64,000 bases of DNA. Source: Mesorhizobium sp. B4-1-4. Lineage in GTDB: Bacteria; Pseudomonadota; Alphaproteobacteria; Rhizobiales; Rhizobiaceae. Shown here in pieces: positions 48,459 through 58,447 of this stretch (position 1 is the first letter of the stretch; the number at the start of each line of letters is the position of its first letter). The stretch is from NCBI RefSeq assembly GCF_006439395.2, contig NZ_CP083950.1, positions 3,348,001 to 3,412,000 on the forward strand, read 5' to 3'. A program made the position numbers and the translations under genes. Below the pieces are notes generated by a model. The model had not been told where the DNA came from. It was given only the letters and a program-made list of their open reading frames with translations, and did no database searches.

Positions 48459-48940
48459 TGCTTATCAAACCTGTGCCGATCAGGCGAGCATCTCTGAACC
48501 GTGGCCCAGGTCATCATACGATCGCAGGGCGCGTGGGGTGAATTTGATGCTGGCCCGGCTTTGCTGACTTGGCCGCACCAGGGGCACCTTGCGCACGATG
48601 AAGCGGTCTTGATCTCGCGCGGATCATTAGGGTCGTCGCGTGGCTCGATCGAAATGTGCGGCACTTCATGATCGAGATGGATGACGCCTAAGTGGAGGTT
48701 GGCGAGTTCGCTTGGCCTGGCACCCGTTTCCGCAAAGGCAAGCACGATACCGCGTGCCTCATCATTGAGCGTCGCCAGCGCGCCAGGTGCAAATATCTTG
48801 TCGCGAATCCAGTCGGTTGGAAATGGAGGCCGAGAGCGGTCAGGGTCTTGCTCTTCGCGGCGTCTTCCCATGTCTTGAACGTACCATTTGTAGCACAATA
48901 GGTAGCGCAAAAGTTCAAAATGGGGCAATGCCCTCGTCAA
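48422..48940 (-). pseudogene. Frameshifted tyrosine-recombinase (phage-type integrase) remnant
   Basis: The minus strand reads FPTDWIRDKIFAPGALATLN, then DEARGIVLAFAETGARPSELANL, which is the catalytic-domain start of tyrosine recombinases including the first catalytic Arg in TGARPSEL, then VPHISIEPR and REIKTASS. After that the frame shifts: the other frame gives RRVPLV-like sequence expected next. The N-terminal arm-binding domain and the catalytic Tyr region are missing. It begins 45 bases from the 3' end of tRNA-His, the classic place for an integrase of a tRNA-targeting element. Confidence 0.75.
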
Positions 48941-48985
48941 AATCGGAGGATTTATCCAACGAAATCAGTTACTTAGATGCGCCGA

Positions 48986-49062
48986 TGGTACCGTTGGCTG
49001 GGATCGAACCAGCGACCTCCGGATCCACAATCCGGCGCTCTAACCAGCTGAGCTACAACGGC
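48986..49062 (-). tRNA. tRNA-His (GTG anticodon)
   Basis: A 77-base cloverleaf on the minus strand starting GCCGTTGTAGCTCAGCTGG and ending CAACGGTACCA. The acceptor stem pairs GCCGTTG with CAACGGT (one G-T pair). The anticodon loop TTGTGGA is flanked by CCGGA/TCCGG, giving anticodon GTG. The T-arm has GGTTCGATCCC and CCA is encoded. The discriminator is A73, and the alphaproteobacterial type of tRNA-His is known to have A73 and to lack G-1, which fits the lineage. Confidence 0.97.
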
Positions 49063-49212
49063 ACACTTGCCTGAGCAAATCCCTGCAGGAATCCCGTCCC
49101 ACTTGATCCGCTCTGTCGTTCGGCGATGCGTCCTTACGGGCTTATGGATTTTAATTCAAGGCTTTTGCAAAGCAAAGACCACTTCCCCACAGCGGCACTA
49201 CGTGCACAAGGC

Positions 49213-49249
49213 AAAGAAAAAGGCCGGCGGGAGGAGGTGCCGGCCTTTT
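49213..49249 (-). terminator. Rho-independent terminator of the small RNA
   Basis: Eleven-pair stem AAAAGGCCGGC/GCCGGCCTTTT with loop ACCTCCTCCC, followed on the minus strand by TTTTTCTTT. It would end both the small RNA and any phasin read-through. Confidence 0.9.
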
Positions 49250-49335
49250 CCTGTTACGAGCCAGCGGGAGGAGGTGCTGGCTGGTCACCCGGAGGTGGAG
49301 GGAGGAGGTTCCACCCGCCGGGTATTCGTTGATGG
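49213..49335 (-). ncRNA. Alpha-r14 (NfeR1-like) small RNA with three anti-SD hairpins
   Basis: Read on the minus strand, three successive hairpins each show the identical ten-base loop ACCTCCTCCC, complementary to Shine-Dalgarno sequences. On plus-strand coordinates they are 49,287-49,323 (two-part stem ACCCGG/CCGGGT and GGTGGA/TCCACC), 49,259-49,282 (AGCCAGC/GCTGGCT) and 49,218-49,249 (AAAAGGCCGGC/GCCGGCCTTTT). The last one is followed by a T-run and is the terminator. Stems differ while loops are identical, a sign of selected structure. This matches my knowledge of the alpha-r14 family, whose Sinorhizobium member NfeR1 is about 123 nt with three anti-SD loops and acts in osmoadaptation and symbiosis. 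It lies about 70 bases downstream of the phasin stop, so it could have its own promoter or be cut from the phasin mRNA; no clear promoter was seen. Confidence 0.85.
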
Positions 49336-49406
49336 CTGCCATCATACGCTTGATCATATCCGGGGAAATGCGTCCTTTCGTTGCATTTTCCGATCACGCG
49401 CAACTA

Positions 49407-49865
49407 TCAGGCAGCCTTAATGTCCTTCACGGCCTTCTCGAAGGCGGTCTTGATCGGCTTGGAGACGTCCTCGGCCGCCTTGGAGGCGACGGCCTGGAAG
49501 TCCTTGGTCTGCTCGACGGTCATCTCGACGCGCTTGCGCAGGAAGGCGGTCTGCAGCTCGACGACTTCCGACAGCGACTTGGCGCCAATTAGGGCTTCGA
49601 GGTGCGAAAAGCCGGCTTCGGCGTTGGCGCGCAGGGCGGCGATGGTCTTGAGCGACAGGTCGCTCGAAACGGTCTTGGCGGTCTCGTAGGTCGACTCCAG
49701 GGCCTTCTGGGTCTCCTCGGCGCCGGTCTTGAGCTTGGCATAGGCCTCTTTCGACTGCTCAACGCCCTTTTCGGCGAAAGCGCGCATCTGGTCGGTGGCC
49801 TTGGAAGCGTCGAAGCTCGGGAATTCAACGTTTTCGATCGTCTCGGCGGTCTTGGTCCTGGACAT
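49407..49865 (-). CDS. Phasin family protein
   Basis: A 152-residue, almost wholly helical phasin starting MSRTKTAETIENVEFPSFDA, with the amphipathic core DQMRAFAEKGVEQSKEAYAK and ELQTAFLRKRVEMTVEQTKD. Phasins coat polyhydroxybutyrate granules in the cytoplasm and control their number and size. AAAGGATGG is just upstream of the ATG. The upstream region carries an inverted repeat of PhaR type (49,941-49,980), and an anti-SD small RNA follows the gene. Length and composition are normal for the rhizobial family. Confidence 0.93.
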   Translation of the reverse strand: MSRTKTAETIENVEFPSFDASKATDQMRAFAEKGVEQSKEAYAKLKTGAEETQKALESTYETAKTVSSDLSLKTIAALRANAEAGFSHLEALIGAKSLSEVVELQTAFLRKRVEMTVEQTKDFQAVASKAAEDVSKPIKTAFEKAVKDIKAA

Positions 49866-49940
49866 TTTCCATCCTTTTTCAGCGGCAGCGGCTTTGACAG
49901 AAAGCCGTCTCCTTCATCTATGATGGCAATATAAAGGCAT

Positions 49941-49980
49941 TTTTTGTGCATTGCAATATCTTTGTTGCAGTGCACAAAAA
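49941..49980. promoter_or_regulatory. Inverted repeat, likely PhaR operator of the phasin gene
   Basis: TTTTTGTGCATTGCAA and TTGCAGTGCACAAAAA form 16-base arms (one mismatch) around TATCTTTG, about 75 bases upstream of the phasin ATG. Each arm, read inward to outward, fits TGCRNYGCASMA (TGCAGTGCACAA and TGCAATGCACAA), a motif I recall for Bradyrhizobium PhaR. PhaR represses phasin genes until polymer granules appear. Confidence 0.7.
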
Positions 49981-50114
49981 GATTCTTTTGGCCGTTAACC
50001 AAAAGCCCAAATTCCAGCCTTTGCACGTTCTGGCTTGTGGACCTTCGCGCCACCGGCTTTTATTAACAAAGCGTTAACTGCAAATTCGCCGCTCCGTGAG
50101 GGTCCGCCAAGCGC

Positions 50115-53100
50115 ATGCCGTCCGAATACTCCTTCCTCGACGTCGCCGTGCTCGACGCGGTCCGCGAGCGGTTTGCCGCCGGCGATGCGATCACTATTCT
50201 GTCGGTCGACCTGGAGCAGGTGATCTGGGCCAATGGCCCGGGCGCAGCCGTGTTCGGCTACCCCGAAATCGAGGCGATCATCGGCGCCTCGGCGCGGCTG
50301 CCGCTGATCGCCCGCCGCCAGGTGATGGCGACCAGCGGCTTTCCTGAGATCGGCAGCGATCGCGCCATCATGGTGCGGCTGGCAACCGGTGTGACCAGCC
50401 GCGCTGTCGGCTTTCTTGCAAGTGCCGTGACGCTGCCCGATGACGAAAAGGCGATCATGCTGGTGGTGCCGGCGGGACAGACAGGCTCGCGAAGTGTTGC
50501 CGAGATCGCCAGCCGGGCGATCAGTGGCTTCACCGAAGACGGCCATTTCATCGCCTTCGTCGATGCCAAGGGCAATGTCGAGGCGGCCTCGGAAGGATTT
50601 TCAGCGCTGGGCATCCAGCCCGCGACGCTGGCGGCCCTGGTGGCCGATGTGGCTGCCGAGGGCGACCGCATCGTCAAGCGCCTGGTTCCGGGCAGCAGGA
50701 CCTCCTACCCGGCCGGCCTCGCCCGGCTGACGCCGGAGCGGCATCTGCTGGTAGTGATCGACGAGGATCGGCTCGAGGACGCCGACGTCGCAGACGGAAC
50801 GCCGGCGCACGAGCCTTCCGACGCGGCGGGTGCCCCCGCCGTGCAATCCCGGCCAGATCCGGACAAGGAGCCCGCGGCGGATCCACAGGCAGAAACGGCC
50901 AGGCAGGAACCCACCTCTTCTGAAGCCGTCACCGAGAGCGCCCCGAAGCCGACCGACGTTGCGGGCCCAGCCGGACCGGTGGCGGCAAACGGCGATCAGC
51001 CGGCGACCGGCGGCACGTCTCCACAGCACGATCATTGGTACTTCCATGCGGGCGAGGACGATCATCGGCCCGAGTACGCCACGCCGGCCCCGGAGACCGA
51101 GACCAGACAGGCCGTCGCCGGAGCTTCCGGGGAAAGGAACGGGCCGGACGGCGTCCTGGCCACCTTCCCTTCCGCCTCGACCGCAACCCCGGCCGCCCGC
51201 ACGATAGGCCGTTCGGCGGCGCCGATGCGCTTCGTCTGGCGCACCGACGCCGAGGGCAGGTTCAGCGCGCTGTCGCCGGAATTCGCAGACATTGTCGGCA
51301 AGCCCGCCGCCGATGTGATCGGCCGGCGCTTCAGGGATGTCGCGGCGGCTTTCGGCCTCGATGCGTCGGGCGAGATCGCCGGCCTCCTGGAGCGGCGCGA
51401 TACGTGGTCGGGCCGTTCCGTGCTGTGGCCGGTCGTCGGCACCGACATGAAGATCCCCGTCGACCTGGCGGCTTTGCCGGTCTATGGCCGCAGCCGCGCC
51501 TTCGAAGGCTTCCGCGGCTTCGGCGTTGCCCGTAGCGGCGACGCGGTCGTCGATCCGGAAGCGATCGGCATGGCGCTGGTGCCCAATGGCGAGACGCAGG
51601 CTGCGCCAGAACCGCCAGCCGCCGAACCTGTCGCCGAGGAACCGAAGGCCAAGGAGCCCAACGCGGCGGATCCGTTCAAGGGCGAGGTGCCGGCGCTGAC
51701 CATCGTGCCAAAACCGGAGCGGCGCTTCGCCGACAAGGTCATCCGGCTGGCCGAACACCGGCAGCCAGCCAACGACAAGGGATTGTCGACGCTGGAGCGA
51801 AGCGCCTTCCGCGAGATCGGCGAACGGCTGAGGAAGGACAGTTCGCCGGCCGAGCCTCCGCAAGCGGAAAAGCCCGGCACGGATGAAGCGGCGGCCAAGG
51901 CGCCCGCTGAATCCCCGGCCGAAATAGCTGAGGTCCCGAAGCCGGAGGCCGAAGCGCCGGCCATGGCGGCAGGCGAGGTTGCGTCGACCCCCGATACAGA
52001 ACCGGCCGAGCCATCCGAGACCGATGCCGGGGATCAAGAGGACTTGACACGGCTTGACGGTGCGCAACCAGACGAGGCAGCGCATAGGGAGCCCGCCAGC
52101 AGCTTGTCCAATCAAGCAGGCTCGCTGCTTGACTATGCCGGCCGGGGTCACGAAGCCGGCCCTGTCGCGGACAATAGCGACCAGCCACGGGTTTCCGACC
52201 CAGCGGCGGAACCAAGGACCGCCGAGATTCTCGCGACCGGCGGCGAACCGATCATTGCCAAAGCCGATGCTGTCGACGATGACAGCATGACGGCGGCCGA
52301 TTTTCGCGACGCCGAAGACAATGAGGATTGGGCCGACGGCGAGGAAGCCGCCATGGCCGATGAGCGGGCCGTTGCGCCCGCCGATGCAACCGAAAGCGCA
52401 AGCGGCGCCGCCGAGAGCCCGGCTGAACGGCCACGCCTGCAGGTGCCGCCGCTCAAAGCCAGTGGGTTCTTGCCGTCCGCCTTTTCCGTCGGAGACGAAA
52501 GCAAGGCTCCTGATACCTTGTTGCTCGGCAAGCTGCCGGTGCCCCTGCTCATCCATTCGGGTGACCAGTTGCACTATGCCAACGAGGAGTTCCTGAACCT
52601 GACCGGTTACGCCGCGCTCGAGGACCTTGAGGATGCCGGCGGCCTGGGGGCGCTGTTTGCCGATCCCTATGCGGATGACGGCGCCTCCGACGGCAGTGAC
52701 CATGCGCTGCGGCTTAGGACGCGCGACGGACACGAATTCCCGATCGACGCCATCCTGCGCTCGGTTCCCTGGTGCGACGGCAAGGCACTGATGCTGGTCG
52801 TACGCCGTTCCGGCGAGGACGAGGCGCCGGCGGCCCTGCACGTGGTCGGCGAGCAACAGACGCAGCCCGACATTTCCGAGCTCAAGGCACGCATCGCCGA
52901 GATGCGCACCATCATCGACACCGCCACCGACGGCGTCGTGCTGATCGGCAGCGACGGCACCATCCGCTCGATCAGCCGCCCGGCCGAGGCGCTGTTCGGC
53001 TTTGATAGCGACGAGGTGACCGGCAAACCGTTCGCCTCGCTGTTTGCCATCGAAAGCCAGCGCGCGGCGCGCGACTATCTCAGCGGACTGTCCGAGCCCG

Positions 53101-53999
53101 GCGTGGCGAGCGTCCTGAACGACGGCCGCGAGGTGATCGGGCGCGAGGCGCAGGGCCGCTTCATCCCGCTGTTCATGACCATCGGCCGGTTGCCCAACGA
53201 CAGCGGCTTCTGTGCCGTCGTGCGCGACATCACGCAGTGGAAGCGGGCCGAAGAGGATCTCACCCAGGCGCGTGCGGTGGCCGAGCGCGCCTCCTCGCAG
53301 AAGACCGACTTCCTCGCCCGCATCAGCCACGAGATTCGCACGCCGCTCAACGCCATCATCGGCTTTTCAGAACTGATGGTCGACGAGAAGTTCGGGCCGG
53401 TCGCCAATGACCGCTACCGCGACTATCTGCGCGACATCAACCGCTCGGGCAATCATGTGCTTGATCTGGTTAACGACCTCCTGGATATCTCCAAGATCGA
53501 GGCCGGCCAGCAGGAGATGGCCTACGAGGCCGTTTCGCTCAACGACACGCTGGCCGAGACGGTGGCTATGATGCAGCCGCAGGCCAACCGCGAACGCGTC
53601 ATCATCCGCTCCAGCTTCGCCTCTCGGCTGCCGGAAGTGGTGGCGGACCTGCGCAGCGTGCGCCAGATCGCGCTCAACATCCTGTCGAACGCCATCCGCT
53701 ACACTCAGGCTGGCGGCCAGGTGATCGTCTCGACCGCCTACGAGACCTCGGGCGACGTCGTGATGCGGGTGCGCGACACCGGCATCGGCATGAGCCCGGC
53801 CGAGATCGAGCAGGCGCTGAAACCGTTCAAGCAGATCAACGCCCTGAAGCGTGGCCGCGGCGACGGCACCGGCCTTGGCCTGCCGCTGACCAAGGCGATG
53901 GTGGAAGCGAACCGCGCCCGCTTCACCATCAATTCGACGCCTGGCGAAGGCACGCTGGTGGAGGTCGCTTTCCCGTCGACCCGGGTGCTGGCGGAGTAG
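50115..53999 (+). CDS. Multi-PAS sensor histidine kinase (PdhS/CbrA/DivJ-PleC-like)
   Basis: A 1,294-residue kinase without clear transmembrane segments. Two PAS-like regions lie in the N-terminal half (SEYSFLDVAVLDAVRERFAA onward and FVWRTDAEGRFSALSPEFAD near 375), separated by long Ala/Pro/Glu-rich linkers (about residues 220-350 and 490-790). PAS domains follow near 805-900 (LIHSGDQLHYANEEFLNLTG) and 925-1,045 (IIDTATDGVVLIGSDGTIRS). HisKA has RISHEIRTPLNAIIGFSELM with the phosphorylated His near 1,071. The ATPase has ALNILSNAIRY, DTGIGMSP and GTGLGLPL. The HisKA region resembles Brucella PdhS and rhizobial CbrA, which tune the CtrA cell-cycle pathway; this assignment is inferred. No response regulator is adjacent. 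Confidence 0.9.
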   Translation: MPSEYSFLDVAVLDAVRERFAAGDAITILSVDLEQVIWANGPGAAVFGYPEIEAIIGASARLPLIARRQVMATSGFPEIGSDRAIMVRLATGVTSRAVGFLASAVTLPDDEKAIMLVVPAGQTGSRSVAEIASRAISGFTEDGHFIAFVDAKGNVEAASEGFSALGIQPATLAALVADVAAEGDRIVKRLVPGSRTSYPAGLARLTPERHLLVVIDEDRLEDADVADGTPAHEPSDAAGAPAVQSRPDPDKEPAADPQAETARQEPTSSEAVTESAPKPTDVAGPAGPVAANGDQPATGGTSPQHDHWYFHAGEDDHRPEYATPAPETETRQAVAGASGERNGPDGVLATFPSASTATPAARTIGRSAAPMRFVWRTDAEGRFSALSPEFADIVGKPAADVIGRRFRDVAAAFGLDASGEIAGLLERRDTWSGRSVLWPVVGTDMKIPVDLAALPVYGRSRAFEGFRGFGVARSGDAVVDPEAIGMALVPNGETQAAPEPPAAEPVAEEPKAKEPNAADPFKGEVPALTIVPKPERRFADKVIRLAEHRQPANDKGLSTLERSAFREIGERLRKDSSPAEPPQAEKPGTDEAAAKAPAESPAEIAEVPKPEAEAPAMAAGEVASTPDTEPAEPSETDAGDQEDLTRLDGAQPDEAAHREPASSLSNQAGSLLDYAGRGHEAGPVADNSDQPRVSDPAAEPRTAEILATGGEPIIAKADAVDDDSMTAADFRDAEDNEDWADGEEAAMADERAVAPADATESASGAAESPAERPRLQVPPLKASGFLPSAFSVGDESKAPDTLLLGKLPVPLLIHSGDQLHYANEEFLNLTGYAALEDLEDAGGLGALFADPYADDGASDGSDHALRLRTRDGHEFPIDAILRSVPWCDGKALMLVVRRSGEDEAPAALHVVGEQQTQPDISELKARIAEMRTIIDTATDGVVLIGSDGTIRSISRPAEALFGFDSDEVTGKPFASLFAIESQRAARDYLSGLSEPGVASVLNDGREVIGREAQGRFIPLFMTIGRLPNDSGFCAVVRDITQWKRAEEDLTQARAVAERASSQKTDFLARISHEIRTPLNAIIGFSELMVDEKFGPVANDRYRDYLRDINRSGNHVLDLVNDLLDISKIEAGQQEMAYEAVSLNDTLAETVAMMQPQANRERVIIRSSFASRLPEVVADLRSVRQIALNILSNAIRYTQAGGQVIVSTAYETSGDVVMRVRDTGIGMSPAEIEQALKPFKQINALKRGRGDGTGLGLPLTKAMVEANRARFTINSTPGEGTLVEVAFPSTRVLAE

Positions 54000-54013
54000 C
54001 AAATCCAAAAGAA

Positions 54014-54035
54014 AAGGCGCCCTGGAGGACGCCTT
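54014..54035 (+). terminator. Possible terminator after the histidine kinase gene
   Basis: AAGGCG, loop CCCTGGAGGA, CGCCTT, 14 bases after the stop. Stem is six pairs, extendable with a mismatch; only TT follows, so strength is modest. Confidence 0.45.
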
Positions 54036-54244
54036 AAGGATTGGATTGCTGTCACAACGGGGGCTTGAGCGAATTCAGATCCTCTGGGGCCGAGGAACGG
54101 GATTTCTCCCTCAAGTTAGGTGCGACTATCGGCGTCGGGCCTTAACAAGTCCTTACCGGCGCCGCGGAAAATTTACGAATGTGTACCACTCGTGAAATCT
54201 AGGTAAATTCGCGCGCCATATTTCATTAACCATGCCGGTTGGGC

Positions 54245-56215
<1,971 letters not shown>

Positions 56216-56349
56216 GATCGATCCTCCCAGGGTCGTCATCGCTTATGCATATCGCAGCGCAGCAGAGCAAGATTTTGTTCGGCTGATACCGCCAGGGTGT
56301 GCGCAAATGCCATCGCCGGGCCATAAAGACTTGAAATGCGTCAGCCCTA

Positions 56350-56425
56350 AGTCGTAGTGACGGCTGGAAGTCGTAGTGCCGACAGCGAGTCGTGGTAGCG
56401 ACAGGGAGTCGTGGTAACGACAGCG
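56350..56425. repeat. Four tandem copies of an imperfect 19-bp repeat
   Basis: Units start at 56350, 56369, 56388 and 56407 and follow the pattern AGTCGTRGTRVCGACRGSG, except that the first unit is degenerate in its second half. The second to fourth units contain GTCG...CGAC, so each is itself palindromic. The array lies between two divergent genes and could be an operator cluster or a variable-number repeat. Confidence 0.8.
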
Positions 56426-56473
56426 GTTATACCCGTCGGATGATTTTATCGGAATGGAAGCATACGGGGCGAT

Positions 56474-58324
56474 ATGCCATCATCCTTGATACGCTGCGGA
56501 GTATGGGCGATCGGCGCTGCCGTGATCGTCATCGCTCTGGTGGTCGCCGCCCTGCCCCTGATCGCCTCGACGCGCATCGTGCGCGACCGCATCGCCTGGG
56601 AGATGAGCGCCTGGAGTGGATTCCGGGTTGCCATTGACGGCTCACCACGCATCGAGGTCTGGCCGAAATTCCGCGCGATCCTGACCGATGTGACGCTGTC
56701 AAAGTGGACGGACACCGACGCGCCGCCGGTCGTCGAGGCCGAACGGGTCGAGGTCGACCTCTCGGCCATGGCGGCGTTGCAGGGCGATGTGGCGTTCTCC
56801 ACGGCGCGGCTGGTGCGGCCGACGATCCGGGTCCAGCGCACGGAAAACGGCCTGTTCCTGCCCACAGCACCGACCGGCGGCCGCATCGCACGCTCCATCG
56901 ACACCGCCCGCGGCGTCGTCAATGCCAACCCCGCCAAGCCTGACCTCGATAAGCTGCCGGCCGATGCCTTCGGCACGGTCGAGTTCAGGGATGGGCGTAT
57001 GGTGGCTTCGGTCAACGGCAAGGACGTGGAAATCCTGAGCAGCCTTAATGGCCAGGCCAGTTGGGCGGCGATGAACAGCAATGCGACACTGTCGGCAACC
57101 GGGATCTGGCGCGGCGAAAGCGTGACCGTGGATGCCGCTTCCCCGAAGCCGCTGGTGCTGTTTGCCGGCGGCACGGCGCCGCTCACCTTGTCTTTCAAGG
57201 CCGCGCCCGCCACCTTCTCCTTCGACGGCATGGCCAGCACGTCAGAGAATGGCTATTTCGACGGCCAGGTGAAGTTCGCAGCACCCTCGCTCCGCCGCGT
57301 ACTGGAATGGTCGCAGACCGGCATCGCGCCAAGCGCGGCGATCGGCTCCGTCAGCATTTCGAGCAAGGTCACTGCGTCGGCCGGACGCGTCAAATTCGAA
57401 AACACCGCGCTGGCGCTGGACAACAACCCCGGTATGGGCGCGCTGGACCTGTCACTTGGCGATGCACAGCCGGTGATCTCCGGCACGCTCGCCTTCGACA
57501 CGCTCGATCTCAGATCATTCCTGTCCGCCTTCACGCCGCTGGGGCCGGCGAGCGGAGCTGGACCTAGTGATGCCGACACGAGTTTTGCCGACCGGGTCAA
57601 CCTCGATCTCAGGCTGTCGGCCGCGCATGCCACGGCGGGCAGTATCCAACTCGCCGACGTGGCCGCAACCGCCCAGGTCAAGGATGGTCTTTCCGTCTTC
57701 GACATCTCCGATGCCTCGGCCTTTGGCGGCAACATCCAGAGCAGCCTTCGTTTCGACCGCAAGCCCGAAGGCACCCAGGTCGAGATCCGGCTGCTTGCTT
57801 CCGATGTCGATGGCGGCGCGTTCGGCACGGCGGCCGGGATGACCCGGCTGGTGCCGGTCGGCACGGGCACCGTTTCGGTCATCCTCAAGGGACCAGGCAG
57901 GACCTGGGATTCCATCTTCGAAAACGCCGACGGCTCGGTGACGGCGACCTTCGGCCCCGGCGCGCTCAGCAAATTCAACCTGCCGGCCTTTCTCAAGCAT
58001 ACCGAACAGGGCGGCTTCTTCGCGCTGGACGATGTCTCGGACGGAACGCTGCCGATCGACGGCGCCGAAGTGAAGGCAACCATTTCGAGAGGCGTGGCGA
58101 GGCTGGACAAGGCCGAGGCCAATTCGGCGAAATACAAGATCTGGCTTTCCGGAATCGCCTCCTATGCGGGGCGCGGGCTGGCGCTGTCCGGCGGCGTCAT
58201 TCAGCCTGACCAGGCAGCGCAGAAGAACGGCCAGCAGGGGCCGAACCAGTCGTCCTTCTTCGTCGGCGGAACGTGGAGCACGCCGTTCATTTCACCGATA
58301 AGCCGCGGCGTCTCTGGCGAATAG
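56474..58324 (+). CDS. AsmA-family protein
   Basis: A 616-residue protein with one N-terminal membrane helix (GVWAIGAAVIVIALVVAALP) and a large beta-rich periplasmic domain. The N-terminal AsmA signature is seen in SGFRVAIDGSPRIEVWPKFR and AILTDVTLS; the C-terminal AsmA part has DLSLGDAQPVISGTLAFDTL and ARLDKAEANSAKYKIWLSGI. AsmA-type proteins span the periplasm or sit in it and are implicated in lipid transport to, and homeostasis of, the outer membrane. Length is typical of alphaproteobacterial members. It is divergent from the acetoacetyl-CoA synthetase and convergent with the pot operon. Confidence 0.85.
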   Translation: MPSSLIRCGVWAIGAAVIVIALVVAALPLIASTRIVRDRIAWEMSAWSGFRVAIDGSPRIEVWPKFRAILTDVTLSKWTDTDAPPVVEAERVEVDLSAMAALQGDVAFSTARLVRPTIRVQRTENGLFLPTAPTGGRIARSIDTARGVVNANPAKPDLDKLPADAFGTVEFRDGRMVASVNGKDVEILSSLNGQASWAAMNSNATLSATGIWRGESVTVDAASPKPLVLFAGGTAPLTLSFKAAPATFSFDGMASTSENGYFDGQVKFAAPSLRRVLEWSQTGIAPSAAIGSVSISSKVTASAGRVKFENTALALDNNPGMGALDLSLGDAQPVISGTLAFDTLDLRSFLSAFTPLGPASGAGPSDADTSFADRVNLDLRLSAAHATAGSIQLADVAATAQVKDGLSVFDISDASAFGGNIQSSLRFDRKPEGTQVEIRLLASDVDGGAFGTAAGMTRLVPVGTGTVSVILKGPGRTWDSIFENADGSVTATFGPGALSKFNLPAFLKHTEQGGFFALDDVSDGTLPIDGAEVKATISRGVARLDKAEANSAKYKIWLSGIASYAGRGLALSGGVIQPDQAAQKNGQQGPNQSSFFVGGTWSTPFISPISRGVSGE

Positions 58325-58332
58325 GGCAATTT

Positions 58333-58427
58333 CAGGAAACGTGTGAAGCGGGTTTCCTGGAATTGCGTCAAAACAAAACAAAAAGTCGGAGCGGTTCGCT
58401 TGTTTCCATGAAACGGTGAACGGCTCC
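58333..58427. terminator. Two hairpins between convergent genes
   Basis: Hairpin one: CAGGAAAC (58333-58340) with GTTTCCTG (58352-58359). Hairpin two (58388-58427): outer GGAGC/GCTCC, middle GTTC/GAAC and inner GTTTC/GAAAC around CAT. They lie between the AsmA-family and potI stops and probably end transcription from both sides. Confidence 0.6.
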
Positions 58428-58447
58428 AGCCTCGGCTTCCGTCTCCC

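Noticed and set aside
50601..53330. Minus-strand open frame of 909 codons
   Set aside because: Shadow of the histidine kinase gene; its Arg/Gly-rich composition and lack of motifs contrast with the clear kinase on the plus strand.
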